Shown here piece after piece: positions 33,002 to 33,700 of a stretch of DNA of 33,700 bases. Where the stretch lies: NCBI GenBank assembly GCA_013214285.1, contig JABSPW010000021.1:1-33700 (forward strand), read 5' to 3'. Position numbers and translations under genes: made by a program. A model generated the notes under the pieces. It did not search any database, was not told where the DNA came from, and saw only the letters and a program-made list of their open reading frames with translations. Source of the stretch: Halioglobus sp. (GTDB lineage: Bacteria; Pseudomonadota; Gammaproteobacteria; Pseudomonadales; Halieaceae). The stretch's first letter is position 1; each line of letters begins with the position of its first letter.

Positions 33002-33700
33002 CAGTCGGATAGCTTTTTTGTCAGAGGGCCGAAACCGTCATTGGATTCCTTGTCCTCATGTCGTCTTTCGTCCTCAGTCGGTTGGCGCGCGGTGTGATTC
33101 CCCGTGTGGGTACGCTTGGTGCTGGGGCGCATCCGGTTATTCGTTGCCGGTGGGCCGTTGTAGCGTGCTTTTAGCCCTGCCAGGCTCCGCCGCTCTAGCG
33201 TCAACCCCATGAGGCGTTCGATATTGGATACATACCTCCATTCCCTGGCATCAGCCAGCGATATGGCCAGTCCCGCGGTACCGGCACGGCCGCAGCGCCC
33301 AGAGCGGTGCACGTAGTCGTCAACACTTTCGGGTATGTCATAGTTGATCACCGCTGCAATCGCCTCCACATCCAGCCCCCTTGCAGCGAGATCTGTCGCA
33401 CACACCACGTGAACCTTGTTTTCGTGGAACTGCCTGACGACCTGTTTGCGCACCTCCGTGGACAATCCGCCGTGCAGGCTGGCGCAGTGCAGACCGTGCT
33501 GGCCAAGCAGTTTAGTGAGTCGGTCAGCGGTTCTGCGTCGATTGCAGAATACAAGTGTGCGCCGCCCAGCCTCTTTCGGTAAAAGGGCGCAAAGCAGCTT
33601 ATCCTTGTGGTTCTGATTATCCGCCAGTACTAGCTGGTGGCGAATATTCTTGTGGGCTTGTCGTTCTCTGCCCACAGGGATCTTTTGAGGCGAGGTAAGC
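33001..33700 (-). CDS. DEAD-box RNA helicase, C-terminal part (continues beyond the window)
   Basis: The frame runs in from the right edge without a start codon of its own, so this is the 3' part of a longer gene. About 233 residues are visible: the helicase C-terminal RecA domain with motif IV (TLVFCNRRRTADRL), motif V (VCATDLAARGLDVEA) and motif VI (YVHRSGRCGRAGTAG). The last about 60 residues form a polar, Arg/Thr/Glu-rich tail. It is an RhlB/RhlE-like DEAD-box helicase, but the part with the Q and DEAD motifs is outside the window, so the subfamily cannot be fixed. The stop codon overlaps the thpR start (TGATG). Confidence 0.93.
   Translation of the reverse strand, partial: LTSPQKIPVGRERQAHKNIRHQLVLADNQNHKDKLLCALLPKEAGRRTLVFCNRRRTADRLTKLLGQHGLHCASLHGGLSTEVRKQVVRQFHENKVHVVCATDLAARGLDVEAIAAVINYDIPESVDDYVHRSGRCGRAGTAGLAISLADAREWRYVSNIERLMGLTLERRSLAGLKARYNGPPATNNRMRPSTKRTHTGNHTARQPTEDERRHEDKESNDGFGPLTKKLSD

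Noticed and set aside
1..33700. Mobile elements, CRISPR arrays, defence islands or biosynthetic clusters
   Set aside because: No transposase, integrase, direct-repeat array, attachment-site pair or toxin-antitoxin pair was seen. Gene order follows known core neighbourhoods.

Overview
The window looks like a chromosomal stretch from a gammaproteobacterium, probably a marine Halieaceae/Cellvibrionales-type or Pseudomonas-like organism (inference). Support comes from the 23S 3' end and 5S, from a Pseudomonas-type Dcd and a metG/apbC divergent pair, from rnfABCDGE, from purMN next to a DUF2066 gene and hda, from a holD-like gene next to rimI, and from a Cys-Gly7 lipoprotein and a DUF3604 protein of the kind common in marine gammaproteobacteria. 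GC content is moderate (mid-50s by eye). There is no phage, insertion sequence, CRISPR or integron signal. Most of the window is ordinary core genome, and the odd features sit in individual proteins and regulatory sites.

Layout. 1-484: about 40 nt of a 23S 3' end (joined at about position 76 to unrelated, probably coding, DNA), the 23S-5S spacer, a complete 5S rRNA and a strong terminator. 668-2387 (+): a DoxX-type membrane protein and an MtfA-type zinc peptidase. 2432-6585 (-): a large membrane HD-GYP receptor followed by a 2-oxoglutarate/Fe(II) oxygenase. 6766-9048 (-): a large Ig-like lipoprotein. 9348-11842 (+): a family 2 glycosyltransferase, a HolD-like protein, RimI and a small unknown protein. 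11839-17446 (-): the complete Rnf electron-transport operon rnfABCDGE, preceded on the same strand by metG (17589-19631) and a strong promoter. 19871-21279 (+): apbC and dcd. 21452-23482 (+): an exported DUF3604 PHP-like protein. 23510-25212 (-): purM-purN. 25324-27092 (+): DUF2066 protein and hda. 27119-29741 (-): SDR, aminotransferase and omega-amidase. 29844-30326 (+): a PTPS/QueD-fold protein with an altered active site. 30359-33700 (-): prlC, thpR and the 3' part of a DEAD-box helicase gene that leaves the window.

Working together. The Rnf genes encode all six subunits of an ion-coupled ferredoxin:NAD oxidoreductase, with flavinylation motifs visible in RnfD and RnfG. PurM and PurN catalyse two steps of purine synthesis. 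Aminotransferase plus omega-amidase form the glutamine-transaminase/omega-amidase pair of methionine salvage. Hda and the HolD-like protein both contact the replisome (beta clamp; clamp loader and SSB). The helicase and ThpR genes share a TGATG junction, suggesting coupled expression.

The items most worth a second look are: the PTPS-fold protein that keeps its zinc histidines but lacks the catalytic Cys and His, beside an SDR gene; the HD-GYP receptor with a solute-binding domain nested inside a Cache domain and a long insert inside the HD-GYP domain; the palindrome over the -10 box of the rnf promoter; and the abrupt 23S junction at the left edge.
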